Shown one piece after another: positions 24,902 through 33,822 of a stretch of DNA of 48,777 bases. The first letter of the stretch is position 1; every line of letters begins with the position of its first letter. The notes beneath the pieces were generated by a model, which saw only the letters and a list, made by a program, of their open reading frames with translations, made no database searches and was not told the origin of the DNA. Made by a program: the position numbers and the translations under genes. This stretch comes from Candidatus Ruthenibacterium merdavium (GTDB taxonomy: Bacteria > Bacillota > Clostridia > Oscillospirales > Ruminococcaceae), in NCBI GenBank assembly GCA_019119935.1, contig DWWA01000021.1:1-48777 (forward strand). The letters run 5' to 3'.

Positions 24902-25462
24902 ATGGCGCATGAAAAACAACCACAGCGGCTTTCCTGTGATGTTTATCGGGATTTGATACCGCTTGTCAATGACGGCGTGGCAAGTGAAGACACTTGTCAG
25001 CTGGTAGAAGAACATTTAAAAGAGTGCGAAGCTTGCAGAGCTTATCAGCACAGCGGGTTTTCGCCGGAAATTTCTTATGAGGATGATATGAAAACGATTC
25101 GCAAAGTAAGAAGAAGCTTTTTGCTGTATGCGCTCGGCTTTGCTGTAGCGGGCAGCATCGGCACGTTTATGCTTTCCAGCAGCATTTACATTTTGTGGTG
25201 GATGCCTGCGGTCGGCATGGCAACCTATTTTATCTTCGGCAAAAAAAATATGCCTATTGCATGGGCGGCCATTTTGGTTTTGCTGGCTTTGGGGCGTTTC
25301 GGCAACGCATTTTTAAATGGTTGGCTCAGGCCCGATTCCATCATTGGGTATTGCTATGAAACGGTGACAAACGGCATGATGCTGCTCATCATGCTGGCGC
25401 TGGGAAGTTTGGTGGGTGCATTACTGAAATTTGCATTCGGAAAAAAGAAAGGTGAGCAATGA
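24902..25462 (+). CDS. Zinc-finger (zf-HC2) transmembrane anti-sigma factor
   Basis: A 186-residue protein expected to hold the upstream sigma factor at the membrane. The N-terminal ZAS motif is complete: Cys12, His38, Cys42, Cys45 (HLKECEAC). Three or four membrane helices follow (about 70-180). Multi-span zf-HC2 proteins of this size are common partners of clostridial ECF factors. ATG 24902 follows GGGAG; the ATG four bases earlier is out of frame and stops after four codons. Its stop overlaps the start of the next gene. Confidence 0.87.
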   Translation: MAHEKQPQRLSCDVYRDLIPLVNDGVASEDTCQLVEEHLKECEACRAYQHSGFSPEISYEDDMKTIRKVRRSFLLYALGFAVAGSIGTFMLSSSIYILWWMPAVGMATYFIFGKKNMPIAWAAILVLLALGRFGNAFLNGWLRPDSIIGYCYETVTNGMMLLIMLALGSLVGALLKFAFGKKKGEQ

Positions 25463-26415
25463 TGTGGAATATCAAACAAGTAAAAATTGCATGGCCCACA
25501 TGGAAAATTCCAAGAAACAGGGCCACGCGTGTTTTGGCCGCTTTGGCCGCAATCGCCATTATTTTGGGGCTTTTTATGGTGGTGGATTTTATTCAGGGCA
25601 ATCCCGTGAGTTTGTGGTGGACGGAAAAGTCGCTGCAGCGCTTTTTTGACGAACAATTCCCCGGTGAATGCTATGTCGTCGCCCCGGGCAGCTACGGCTT
25701 TTGGGACGGCACAAACCGCTATGTCTGCCCGGTGTATCAAACAGGTAAGCAGGATACAAAGTTTTTAGCCTATAAAAGCGAGGGAAAGGTATACACCACA
25801 AAAGAAATTGAAACCGACAGCGGGATGAACGCCTATAACCGTATCAACTGGAAATTGCGCGACGAGTTTTTGACACAGGATGTCTATGCACAGTTTCGAG
25901 AGCTGGGCATGGAAAGTGCAACCATGATTGTTTATCAAGACAGTGAAAAGCCCCTGTTTGGCAAAGATGCGGTGTTCTACCCGGAAATGTCAGACAAAAG
26001 CCTTCCCGAAGGGGCGGCGATGGAGCTTTGTGCATTGTTTTTCGATGATGCTGTGCCGGATGTCGACGAAAATGGCTATCGTCAATGGCTGATTGATACG
26101 CTGATTGCAGCGTATGAAATTGCACAGAAAGAAAAGGCTTCCTTTGACAGCTACGGTGTCAGCACCGAGGCAATGGGAAATCGCGGAATACTGCGCAGAG
26201 TGCCCGAAGCCGAGGTGAAGGCGTTGGCAGACGCGGATGCCGACCAGCGCGCGGAAAAGCAGGAAGCTATTCTAAGCCAATATTTTATAGAAAACGATCA
26301 TCAGCGGGAGCTGCTTTTGGAGCAAACAGCTATTTATCAAAAAAACGCCTTGCTGTATGGCCTTGACCCCAATGTTCCCGTTTTTGCTCCGATGCAGCCG
26401 GGCAAAACCTCTTAA
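25459..26415 (+). CDS. Membrane-anchored protein of unknown function in the sigma operon
   Basis: A 318-residue protein with one N-terminal membrane helix (about residues 22-42) and a large outward-facing domain without recognised motifs. ATG 25459 overlaps the anti-sigma stop (ATGATG), indicating coupled translation, so it is likely a sensor, a co-regulator or a first target of the sigma factor. The domain is rich in Tyr, Asp and Gln. It ends five bases from the convergent LysR gene with no visible terminator. Confidence 0.7.
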   Translation: MMWNIKQVKIAWPTWKIPRNRATRVLAALAAIAIILGLFMVVDFIQGNPVSLWWTEKSLQRFFDEQFPGECYVVAPGSYGFWDGTNRYVCPVYQTGKQDTKFLAYKSEGKVYTTKEIETDSGMNAYNRINWKLRDEFLTQDVYAQFRELGMESATMIVYQDSEKPLFGKDAVFYPEMSDKSLPEGAAMELCALFFDDAVPDVDENGYRQWLIDTLIAAYEIAQKEKASFDSYGVSTEAMGNRGILRRVPEAEVKALADADADQRAEKQEAILSQYFIENDHQRELLLEQTAIYQKNALLYGLDPNVPVFAPMQPGKTS

Positions 26416-26420
26416 ATCAA

Positions 26421-27326
26421 TTATTCCATGAGCTGATGAATTACTTTGCGCACTTCGTCGGCAAAGGCAGCCGCTTGAGAGGAAAGATGACCTTTCCAAA
26501 TCAGGCTGTCGCGGTAGAGCGGAGCATCCTCACAGGAAACGGCACAAAGCCCTTGCCGTGTTAGAATTTCGGACGGAATGGGGCTTGCCCAGATGTATGA
26601 GCCTTGAATGTGGCGCAGAGCATCAAACTCGCCCGCCCGGTCATAAATCAGCATGGCGCCGCCTTCTTTTTCGTGCGAAAGGTCGCTTTCGTCGGGCGGC
26701 ACAATGGGGGTTAGGTTGCCGTGAGAAATTTCGGTGAAGGGTGCGAGTTGTTCAGGAGAAATCCGGCCGGCATAGGCGAGGGGATGAGCGTTTTGCACCA
26801 AAACCACCATATGGTAATCCCAAAGCGGGGCCAAATGAAGCCCGCGGGACCCGACAAGCCCTTCGGAATAATCGGCGCGTGCCACAGGGTAACGCACAAT
26901 GCCAACTTGTGCTTCCTCTGCGACAACGGCATCCATAGTGGAAAATCCGGTTGTTTCTCGATATTGCAGCCGAAAGTCTTGTTTTGCATGCTGCCCTGCC
27001 CAGCGAAAATATGCATGCGAAACATAGCTGGCGCAAGGCACGCAGACCGAAAGCCGCAGACTATTGCTTTGCGGGGGACGATACAGCTCGGTGACTGCGT
27101 CCATCTGCGCAACAATGCTGCGTGCGTGTGACAAAAAGTCGCGCCCGCTGGGCGTTAGCTCTACGCCGCGGGCCGTGCGCCGAAACAAAGGCTGGCCCAA
27201 TTCGTTTTCCAGCTCCTTAATGCTTTTGGAAAGGCTGGGCTGGCCTACATACAGATGACGCGCCGCCGCGCTGATAGAGCCGAGGTCTGCTACCGCAACA
27301 ACATAGCGAAGTTGTGAAAGTTCCAT
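26421..27326 (-). CDS. LysR-family transcriptional regulator
   Basis: A 301-residue LysR regulator. The N-terminal winged helix-turn-helix reads LGSISAAARHLYVGQPSLSKSIKELENELGQ-like sequence over residues 15-45, followed by LFRRTARGVELTPSG; the rest is a periplasmic-binding-like effector domain. ATG 27326 follows GAGGAG. It is divergent from the iron alcohol dehydrogenase gene across 287 bases, the standard LysR arrangement, so that gene is its probable target. Effector unknown. Confidence 0.93.
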   Translation of the reverse strand: MELSQLRYVVAVADLGSISAAARHLYVGQPSLSKSIKELENELGQPLFRRTARGVELTPSGRDFLSHARSIVAQMDAVTELYRPPQSNSLRLSVCVPCASYVSHAYFRWAGQHAKQDFRLQYRETTGFSTMDAVVAEEAQVGIVRYPVARADYSEGLVGSRGLHLAPLWDYHMVVLVQNAHPLAYAGRISPEQLAPFTEISHGNLTPIVPPDESDLSHEKEGGAMLIYDRAGEFDALRHIQGSYIWASPIPSEILTRQGLCAVSCEDAPLYRDSLIWKGHLSSQAAAFADEVRKVIHQLME

Positions 27327-27613
27327 GATTTCTCCTCACTAAGCGCTTTCAGAAATGCCCTAATTCATATCCGATAAAGGCAAATATTGGTTTGTCAATG
27401 GTGAAAACGCATAATTTTATGTTTAAGTTCTTGTGGTTATGCCAAATAGTAATCTTTAGTTATTCTTTTTTGGAATATCATACATTCAAATTAAATATTT
27501 GTCAAATATTTTGATATATGATAAGCTTTTATCAAGGTCGGGAGAAATCCTTCCGAATCTTCAATTTTTTTGAATTTTCCGGCAAAGGCCGGCTATAATG
27601 GAGGTTGTGTATC
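27327..27613. promoter_or_regulatory. Divergent LysR / alcohol dehydrogenase control region
   Basis: AT-rich spacer. A perfect palindrome lies at 27493-27511 (AAATATTTG, T, CAAATATTT), followed by TATGAT at 27517-27522 as a possible -10 for the dehydrogenase. The palindrome would sit at the -35 position, consistent with an operator or LysR-type site. Confidence 0.5.
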
Positions 27614-28825
27614 ATGGGTCGTTTTACTTTACCGCGTGACTTGTATCATGGAAAAGGTTCTTTGGAAGAGCTGAAAAACCTCAAGGGCAAGAAGGCAATC
27701 GTTGTTGTCGGCGGCGGCAGCATGAGACGCTTCGGCTTTTTGGATCGCGCCGTTGCTTACCTGAAGGAAGCCGGCATGGAAGTAGAGCTGTTCGAAAACG
27801 TAGAACCCGATCCTTCTGTCACGACGGTTATGAAAGGCGCAGAGGCTATGCGCAAATTTGAGCCGGATTGGATTGTGGCAATGGGCGGCGGCAGCCCCAT
27901 CGATGCAGCAAAGGCAATGTGGGCATTCTATGAGTATCCCGAGTGCACCTTTGAGCAGCTGATCACCCCGTTCAGCTTCCCGGAGCTGCGTCAGAAAGCA
28001 CACTTCTGCGCGATTCCCTCCACTTCCGGTACGGCTACCGAGGTAACGGCGTTCTCCGTTATCACCGATTACGACAAGGGCATCAAGTATCCTTTGGCAG
28101 ACTTCAACATCACGCCGGACGTGGCTATTGTTGACCCCGAGCTGGCTGAGAAAATGCCCCCGAAGCTGACGGCTCACACCGGTATGGACGCTATGACGCA
28201 CGCTGTGGAGGCTTATGTTTCCACCCTGCACTGCAACTACACCGATCCTCTGGCACTGCACGCCATCAAGATGATTCATGCTGATTTGAAGAAATCTTAT
28301 GACGGCGACATGGAAGCTCGTGACCGTATGCACGACGCACAGTGCTTGGCTGGTATGGCATTCAGCAACGCACTGCTGGGCATTGTTCACTCCATGGCAC
28401 ATAAGACCGGTGCTGCATTCAGCGGCGGACATATCATCCACGGTGCAGCGAACGCAATGTACCTGCCGAAAGTCATTCAGTACAACGCAAAGAACCCCGA
28501 AGCAGCAGAGCGCTATGCAGAGATTGCACGCTTTATCAACCTGCCGGGCAGCACCACTGAGGAATTGGTGAAATCGCTGGTGGCTGAGCTGCGTGAGATG
28601 AATAAACAGCTGAACATTCCTCTTGCCATCAAAAATTACGGCGAGGGCGGCGTGATTGCCGACGTCAGCATCATCGACGAGAAAGAGTTTAACGACAAGC
28701 TGCATGACGTAGCGGCAAATGCCATTGCAGACGCCTGCACAGGCTCCAACCCGCGTCAGCCGAGCCAGGAAGATATGGAGAAGCTGTTGACTGCTGTTTA
28801 CTATGACAAGGATATCGATTTCTAA
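27614..28825 (+). CDS. Iron-containing alcohol dehydrogenase
   Basis: A 403-residue group III (Fe) alcohol dehydrogenase reducing an aldehyde or ketone with NAD(P)H. The nucleotide-binding loop is AMGGGSPIDAAKAM; the iron ligands fall in GMDAMTHAVEAYVS, in the HSMAHKTGAAF segment and in GGHIIHGAANAMYL. ATG 27614 follows TGGAGG by nine bases; the TTG at 27605 is too close to that SD. Close to butanol/1,3-propanediol dehydrogenase types, but the substrate cannot be read from sequence. The neighbouring nfnAB genes suggest NADPH supply. Confidence 0.95.
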   Translation: MGRFTLPRDLYHGKGSLEELKNLKGKKAIVVVGGGSMRRFGFLDRAVAYLKEAGMEVELFENVEPDPSVTTVMKGAEAMRKFEPDWIVAMGGGSPIDAAKAMWAFYEYPECTFEQLITPFSFPELRQKAHFCAIPSTSGTATEVTAFSVITDYDKGIKYPLADFNITPDVAIVDPELAEKMPPKLTAHTGMDAMTHAVEAYVSTLHCNYTDPLALHAIKMIHADLKKSYDGDMEARDRMHDAQCLAGMAFSNALLGIVHSMAHKTGAAFSGGHIIHGAANAMYLPKVIQYNAKNPEAAERYAEIARFINLPGSTTEELVKSLVAELREMNKQLNIPLAIKNYGEGGVIADVSIIDEKEFNDKLHDVAANAIADACTGSNPRQPSQEDMEKLLTAVYYDKDIDF

Positions 28826-28853
28826 TTTTTGTAACATTTGAATCGGTTATGAA

Positions 28854-28886
28854 AAAGCGAAGCTGTGAAAGCGGCTTCGCTTTTTC
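28854..28886 (+). terminator. Terminator after the alcohol dehydrogenase gene
   Basis: AAAGCGAAGC (28854-28863) and GCTTCGCTTT (28874-28883) followed by TT; the nfnA start lies 35 bases further, so partial read-through may couple the genes. Confidence 0.8.
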
Positions 28887-28920
28887 GGAATTTATCAAGC
28901 CGTAATCAGGGAGGCAAAAT

Positions 28921-29763
28921 ATGTTTAAAATTGTAGAAAAAGAGGCGTTGAACCCCACTGTTACCAAAATGGTTGTAGAAGCGCCGCTGGTAGCACGCAA
29001 AGCGCAGCCGGGCCAGTTTATCATTTATCGCGCGTCTGAGGACGGCGAGCGTGTCCCTTTGACGATTGCCGATTACGACAGAGAAAAAGGGACTGTCACC
29101 ATCATTTTCCAGATTGTGGGCGGTTCTACCATGGAGTTGAATACGCTGAATGTGGGCGACAGTCTGGTCGACTTTGTTGGCCCGCTGGGTATGCCCAGCC
29201 ACTTGGACGGCTTGAAAAAGGTGGCCGTGGTCGGCGGCGGCGTAGGCTGTGCGATTGCGTATCCCACGGCAAAGCGTCTGCATGAGCTGGGCGCTGAAGT
29301 TCACAGCATTATCGGCTTCCGCAATCAGGATCTTGTGATTTTGGAAAAAGAATTTGAGGATGTTTCCACCCGTGTGGTGAAAATGTCGGACGACGGCAGC
29401 TGGGGCGAAAAGGGTCTTGTTACCAACGCGCTGGAAAAATTGATTGAAGAGGGCAATCAGTATGACGAAGTGATCGCCATCGGCCCCATCATCATGATGA
29501 AGTTTGTGTCGGAGCTGACGAAAAAGCATAACATCAAAACGATGGTTTCCATGAACCCCATCATGATTGACGGTACGGGCATGTGCGGCGGGTGCCGTTT
29601 GACCGTGGGCGGAGAAACAAAATTCGCTTGCGTTGACGGCCCGGATTTCGACGGCCATCTGGTGGATTTTGACGAGGCGATGCACCGCGGCAGTATGTAT
29701 CGTGACTTTGAAAAACATGCGCGTGAGGCAGATTGCAATCTGCTGAAAAAGGAGGTAGAATAA
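28921..29763 (+). CDS. nfnA: NfnA: NAD-binding subunit of electron-bifurcating ferredoxin:NADP transhydrogenase
   Basis: A 280-residue ferredoxin-NADP reductase-fold subunit. The FAD-binding barrel covers about 1-95, VAVVGGGVGCAIAYP (101-115) begins the nucleotide domain, and the C-terminal loop DGTGMCGGC...C (Asp217, Cys222, Cys225, Cys237) fits the [2Fe-2S] site known to use three Cys and one Asp in NfnA. With the next gene it forms NfnAB, which couples NADH and reduced ferredoxin to NADP+ reduction. ATG 28921 follows AGGGAGG. One base separates its stop from nfnB. Confidence 0.92.
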   Translation: MFKIVEKEALNPTVTKMVVEAPLVARKAQPGQFIIYRASEDGERVPLTIADYDREKGTVTIIFQIVGGSTMELNTLNVGDSLVDFVGPLGMPSHLDGLKKVAVVGGGVGCAIAYPTAKRLHELGAEVHSIIGFRNQDLVILEKEFEDVSTRVVKMSDDGSWGEKGLVTNALEKLIEEGNQYDEVIAIGPIIMMKFVSELTKKHNIKTMVSMNPIMIDGTGMCGGCRLTVGGETKFACVDGPDFDGHLVDFDEAMHRGSMYRDFEKHAREADCNLLKKEVE

Positions 29764-29764
29764 A

Positions 29765-31162
29765 ATGCCTAATATGGACCCGAAAAAATGCCCGATGCCG
29801 GTGCAGGACCCTGATGTACGCAACAAGAATTTTGACGAGGTGGCACTGGGATACACCTATGAAATGGCAGTGGAAGAGGCAAAGCGCTGCTTAAACTGCA
29901 AACATAAACCCTGTCAGAACGGGTGTCCTGTCGGGATTGACATTCCTGCCTTTATCGGTAAAGTAGCCGAGGAGGATATGGAAGGTGCATTTGAAATTTT
30001 GAGCGCTTCCAGTGCCCTTCCCGCTGTCTGCGGCCGCGTTTGCCCGCAGGAAACACAGTGCGAAGGCAAGTGTGTGCGCGGCATTAAGCACGAGCCGGTC
30101 GGCATTGGCCGTCTGGAGCGCTTTGTGGCCGACTGGCACCGCGAGCACTCGAATGAAAAGCCCAAAATGCCCGAGCAGAACGGCATTAAAGTGGCGGTCA
30201 TCGGTTCCGGCCCCAGCGGCTTGACCGCTGCCGGCGATTTGGCGAAAATGGGTTATAAAGTAACGGTTTACGAAGCACTGCACACCGCAGGCGGCGTGCT
30301 TGTTTACGGTATTCCTGAGTTCCGTCTGCCCAAGGAAATTGTGCGCCAGGAAATTGACGGTCTGCGCGCGATTGGCGTCGATGTGGAAACTGACGTGGTG
30401 ATCGGCCGCACTTTGACCATTGACGAGCTGTTTGACATGGGCAACGAAGCCGTGTTTATCGGTTCCGGCGCCGGTTTGCCGCGCTTTATGGGCATTCCCG
30501 GCGAAAGCTTGAACGGTGTTTACTCTGCCAACGAGTTCTTGACCCGTATCAACTTGATGAAGGCTTATCAGCCGGACTCCAAAACGCCGATTCAGCACGC
30601 GAAAAATGTGGCCATTGTCGGCGGCGGCAACGTTGCGATGGACGCTGCGCGCTGCGCAAAGCGTTTAGGCGCAGAGAATGTTTACATCGTGTATCGCCGT
30701 GGTATGGAAGAGCTTCCTGCACGTCGTGAGGAAATTGAGCATGCCGAGGAAGAGGGTATCATCTTTAAAACACTCTCGAACCCCATCGAAGTGCTGGGTG
30801 ACGAAAACGGCTATGTCAAAGGCATGGTGTGCCAAGAGATGGAGCTGGGCGAGCCGGATGCTTCCGGACGCCGCCGTCCTGTGGCAAAAGAGGGTGCAAC
30901 CTTTACGCTGGATGTTGACTGCATGGTTATGTCTATCGGCACCAGCCCCAACCCGCTCATTCGTTCCACCACACCCGGTTTGGAAACCAATAAGCACGGC
31001 TGCATCATTACAAACGGCGATGACGGCTTGACTACTCGTGAGGCTGTTTATGCCGGCGGCGACGCTGTAACAGGTGCGGCAACCGTTATTTTGGCGATGG
31101 GTGCAGGCAAACATGCGGCAAAAGCGATTGACGCTTACTTAAAAGAAAAGCACGCAAAATAA
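29765..31162 (+). CDS. nfnB: NfnB: NADPH-binding subunit of the bifurcating transhydrogenase
   Basis: A 465-residue flavoprotein of the glutamate-synthase small-subunit type. Two [4Fe-4S] sites are visible near the N-terminus (Cys42/45/50/54 and Cys89/93/99/103). FAD binding is at VIGSGPSGLTAAGDL; NADPH binding at VAIVGGGNVAMDAARCA. In isolation it could be read as GltD, but direct coupling to nfnA and absence of a gltB gene support NfnB. Cytoplasmic. A strong terminator follows. Confidence 0.93.
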   Translation: MPNMDPKKCPMPVQDPDVRNKNFDEVALGYTYEMAVEEAKRCLNCKHKPCQNGCPVGIDIPAFIGKVAEEDMEGAFEILSASSALPAVCGRVCPQETQCEGKCVRGIKHEPVGIGRLERFVADWHREHSNEKPKMPEQNGIKVAVIGSGPSGLTAAGDLAKMGYKVTVYEALHTAGGVLVYGIPEFRLPKEIVRQEIDGLRAIGVDVETDVVIGRTLTIDELFDMGNEAVFIGSGAGLPRFMGIPGESLNGVYSANEFLTRINLMKAYQPDSKTPIQHAKNVAIVGGGNVAMDAARCAKRLGAENVYIVYRRGMEELPARREEIEHAEEEGIIFKTLSNPIEVLGDENGYVKGMVCQEMELGEPDASGRRRPVAKEGATFTLDVDCMVMSIGTSPNPLIRSTTPGLETNKHGCIITNGDDGLTTREAVYAGGDAVTGAATVILAMGAGKHAAKAIDAYLKEKHAK

Positions 31163-31193
31163 GGAGCGTCGCAAGACGGTAAGCTTCTAAAAA

Positions 31194-31236
31194 AGCACAC
31201 AGAGAACCCTCCGGGGCAACTCTGTGTGCTTTTTTC
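31194..31236 (+). terminator. Terminator after nfnB
   Basis: AGCACACAGAG (31194-31204) and CTCTGTGTGCT (31220-31230) followed by six more T. Confidence 0.92.
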
Positions 31237-31250
31237 TGCTTTATAAAAAA

Positions 31251-31287
31251 GAAAAATCCCCGGCCTCACCGTTCGGCGTGCCGGGGA
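31251..31287 (-). terminator. Terminator after the LacI gene (minus strand)
   Basis: TCCCCGGC (31257-31264) and GCCGGGGA (31280-31287). On the minus strand the stem is followed by TTTTTC, placing it about 70 bases after the LacI stop codon. Confidence 0.8.
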
Positions 31288-31354
31288 AGAAAAAGCATTT
31301 CTATTTACTTGACTATAACGGAAAACGGGTGCAAATAATGTGCGAACCCCCAGC

Positions 31355-32410
31355 TTAAAGCAGAGCCTTGTCCTCGTCGGGAGAAGTGAGCGGGCTTCGA
31401 TAAATAATTTTTGAGGTAATATAGCTGCATTCAAAAGAGGCATCCGGGTAACGCAGGCGAAACGCAATTTTCTGCGCCAGCCGTTTTCCTAAAGTAGAGG
31501 TTTGAACATCGACGCTCGTAATCTTTCCGGCAATGGAAGGATATTCACTGCTGTTGTCAAACCCCGTTAACACAACACGTTTTTGGTCTGCATAGGCAGG
31601 CTGGTCAAAAAACGAAGCAACATAACTGGCGATAAAATCGCTCGCACAGACAAAGGCATCGGGGAAATAGGTAAGCCCCCGCAAAAAGGACTCAATTTCT
31701 TCCGTGTGCAAATGAAGGGGAAGGGGACTTGTATGACACACCGTTTCATCCAAGGTAATGTTGTGCTCGCGCAGGGCATCCAAAAAGCCTTGGTAGCGGT
31801 CGGTGTTCGTCTGCGCATAATGCACATCGCCGATGAAGCCCAGCCGGGTTCTTCCGCTTTCAATGAGACGATTTGTAATTTGGCGAACCAGGCAACGCCC
31901 CTCCAGCATAACGAGGTCGCCGTTGAGTTGATCGGCCCCCAAAAGAGGGACGGTATCCAAAAATACTTTAGGCAGGCTCAGCGCGGCAAGTGCCCGCAGC
32001 ATCGCCGGGTCGTAGATGTTTAACACAATCATGCCGGAAACGCCGCCGGCGGTTAAAGAAGCCGGAAGCTGAAACCCTTCATACCAATGGCTGGGAAGAT
32101 AAGTGTACATCATATTGATGCCAAGCCGCGAAAGCTCTTTTGCAATTTGGTGGATAATCTGCATCCAGAAGGTAGAGGACTCCGGCCTGGAAACGACAAC
32201 AGATACGCTGCGCTGTACTTTCACGGGAGGCGTTGAAACAGGCGGTGCAGGCTGGGTGTGAGGCATGCGATAGCCGCACTCGGCTGCTTTTTCAATAATT
32301 TTTTGACGCAGCGTTTCAGAAACACCCTCTTTATGATTCAGCGCTTTCCACACCGTAATGCGTGAAACGCCGAGCGCATCGGCGAGAGATTGCATGGTAT
32401 TCTTTTTCAT
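31355..32410 (-). CDS. LacI-family transcriptional regulator of the glycan operon
   Basis: A 351-residue LacI/GalR regulator. The helix-turn-helix occupies residues 1-25 (TMQSLADALGVSRITVWKAL), then the hinge and a sugar-binding domain with DAFVCASDFIASYV and VVLTGFDNS near the C-terminus. ATG 32410 follows GAGGAGG by seven bases; an in-frame ATG at 32428 precedes that SD. It is divergent from the importer genes across 392 bases rich in inverted repeats and so probably controls them and itself. Inducer unknown, likely a product of the glycosidases. Confidence 0.93.
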   Translation of the reverse strand: MKKNTMQSLADALGVSRITVWKALNHKEGVSETLRQKIIEKAAECGYRMPHTQPAPPVSTPPVKVQRSVSVVVSRPESSTFWMQIIHQIAKELSRLGINMMYTYLPSHWYEGFQLPASLTAGGVSGMIVLNIYDPAMLRALAALSLPKVFLDTVPLLGADQLNGDLVMLEGRCLVRQITNRLIESGRTRLGFIGDVHYAQTNTDRYQGFLDALREHNITLDETVCHTSPLPLHLHTEEIESFLRGLTYFPDAFVCASDFIASYVASFFDQPAYADQKRVVLTGFDNSSEYPSIAGKITSVDVQTSTLGKRLAQKIAFRLRYPDASFECSYITSKIIYRSPLTSPDEDKALL

Positions 32411-32802
32411 GAAAATGCCTCCTCGCAAACAGCGTTTGTTAACTTATTATAACATCTTCGTTATATCATTGCAATTCTTTCTTAATTAATTAACAAAAGT
32501 TAAGTTTTAAATTGTGAAAAAGATGAGAAAATGTTTCTTTTGACAAATTTTAAACAGACAAATTGTTTAAAATGTTACTTGTATTTTTGCGTTTTAATTG
32601 TTAGAATGATGAAAGAAAGAGATACAGAGCAAAGAAAGAGAAATTAGATGCTCAATAAGCATGTTAACCTTTGGTTAATTGAAATGTTAATGAAGACAGC
32701 GCGGAAAGTGAAAAACTTGGCCGCGCATTTTGCGTCTTTCAGCGTACCTTGCGAGCGTCTGCTCTGCTTTTTTGAAATCGGGTCTGAAAGGAGATTAAAA
32801 CA
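32411..32802. promoter_or_regulatory. Divergent control region with several inverted repeats
   Basis: About 390 AT-rich bases without a gene. Inverted repeats: TTAAC-AAAA-GTTAA (32490-32503); ATTTTAAACA-N7-TGTTTAAAAT (32547-32573), overlapping a TTGACA at 32540-32545; TTAACC-TTT-GGTTAA (32664-32678). A further GTTAAC is at 32438-32443, near the LacI start. No clean -10 follows the TTGACA at 17 bases. The recurring GTTAA half-site suggests a LacI operator set. Confidence 0.55.
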
Positions 32803-33774
32803 GTGAAAAAAGATGCTTTAAAACAGCCCGGAGGAACTTTGAAAAAGAAACGTTGGACTCGTGACGATACCGAGCTGACGCTCCTTGGTTTACCGGCTGC
32901 CATTTGGTTTTTGCTGTTCTGCTACTTACCTATGTTCGGTTTAATCATTGCATTTAAAGATTACCGAATTCAGCCGGGAAAAAGCTTTTTATACAGTTTG
33001 CTGCACAGCGATTGGGTGGGTTTCTCAAACTTCAACTTCTTTTTGTCCAGCAAGCAGTTTCCGATGCTGCTGAGAAACACCATTGTGTACAACCTTGTGT
33101 TTATTGTTTTGGGTATTGTGCTCCCGGTAGGACTTGCCATGATGATCAGCCAGATTTACAGCCGGCGCAAGTCCAAGGTTTACCAAACCATGATGTTTTT
33201 CCCGCACTTTATGTCGTGGGTTGTTATCAGCTACTTCGTCTATGCGTTCCTCAGCCCGGACAAAGGCTTGATTAACAGCATCATTGAGGCGCTGGGCGGC
33301 GAGCGCATCATGTGGTATTCCAATTCTACTTATTGGCCTTTCATCCTTGTGTTTATGCAGGTTTGGAAGACGCTTGGATACAGTATGGTGGTATATCTTG
33401 CCAGCATCACCGGTATTGACCATACCTTGTACGAGGCCGCCATGCTCGACGGCGCAACGAAGTGGCAGCAGGCGAAATATATTACACTGCCTTGCTTAAA
33501 GCCGATTATCATTATTATGTTCATTATGAATATCGGTAAGATTTTCTATTCCGATTTCGGCCTGTTCTATCAGGTGACCCAGGGATTGCCGAACTCCCTG
33601 ACGGAAGTTGCCTCTACGTTTGATACTTATATCTACGCAGCGCTCAGAAGCTCCAGTGTTTCCATCGGAAAGACGGCGGCGGCTTCCATGTTCCAATCGG
33701 TATGCTGCTGTGTGACAATTTTGCTGGCAAACTGGCTGGTAACGAAAGTAGATGAGGAAAGCGCCTTGATCTAA
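32803..33774 (+). CDS. ABC sugar transporter permease (LplB/YteP type)
   Basis: A 323-residue inner-membrane permease with about six spans. The cytoplasmic EAA loop that docks the ATPase reads YEAAMLDGATKWQQAKYITLP. The N-terminal WFLLFCYLPMFGLIIAFKDY is typical of the LplB group that works with DUF3502 binding proteins. The start is GTG 32803, nine bases after AAAGGAG. First gene of the importer-glycosidase operon. No ATPase gene lies nearby, so a shared MsmX-type ATPase is expected. Confidence 0.93.
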   Translation: MKKDALKQPGGTLKKKRWTRDDTELTLLGLPAAIWFLLFCYLPMFGLIIAFKDYRIQPGKSFLYSLLHSDWVGFSNFNFFLSSKQFPMLLRNTIVYNLVFIVLGIVLPVGLAMMISQIYSRRKSKVYQTMMFFPHFMSWVVISYFVYAFLSPDKGLINSIIEALGGERIMWYSNSTYWPFILVFMQVWKTLGYSMVVYLASITGIDHTLYEAAMLDGATKWQQAKYITLPCLKPIIIIMFIMNIGKIFYSDFGLFYQVTQGLPNSLTEVASTFDTYIYAALRSSSVSIGKTAAASMFQSVCCCVTILLANWLVTKVDEESALI

Positions 33775-33822
33775 CAGGCACAAAGCTTGTCTACCCAATG
33801 CCGAACAGGAAGGAGAAGCGAT

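Noticed and set aside
27493-27511. Rex (redox repressor) operator
   Set aside because: The palindrome is exact but does not follow the TTGTTAANNNNTTAACAA pattern of Rex sites.
29765-31162. Glutamate synthase small subunit (gltD)
   Set aside because: Same fold, but it is coupled to nfnA and no gltB is present.
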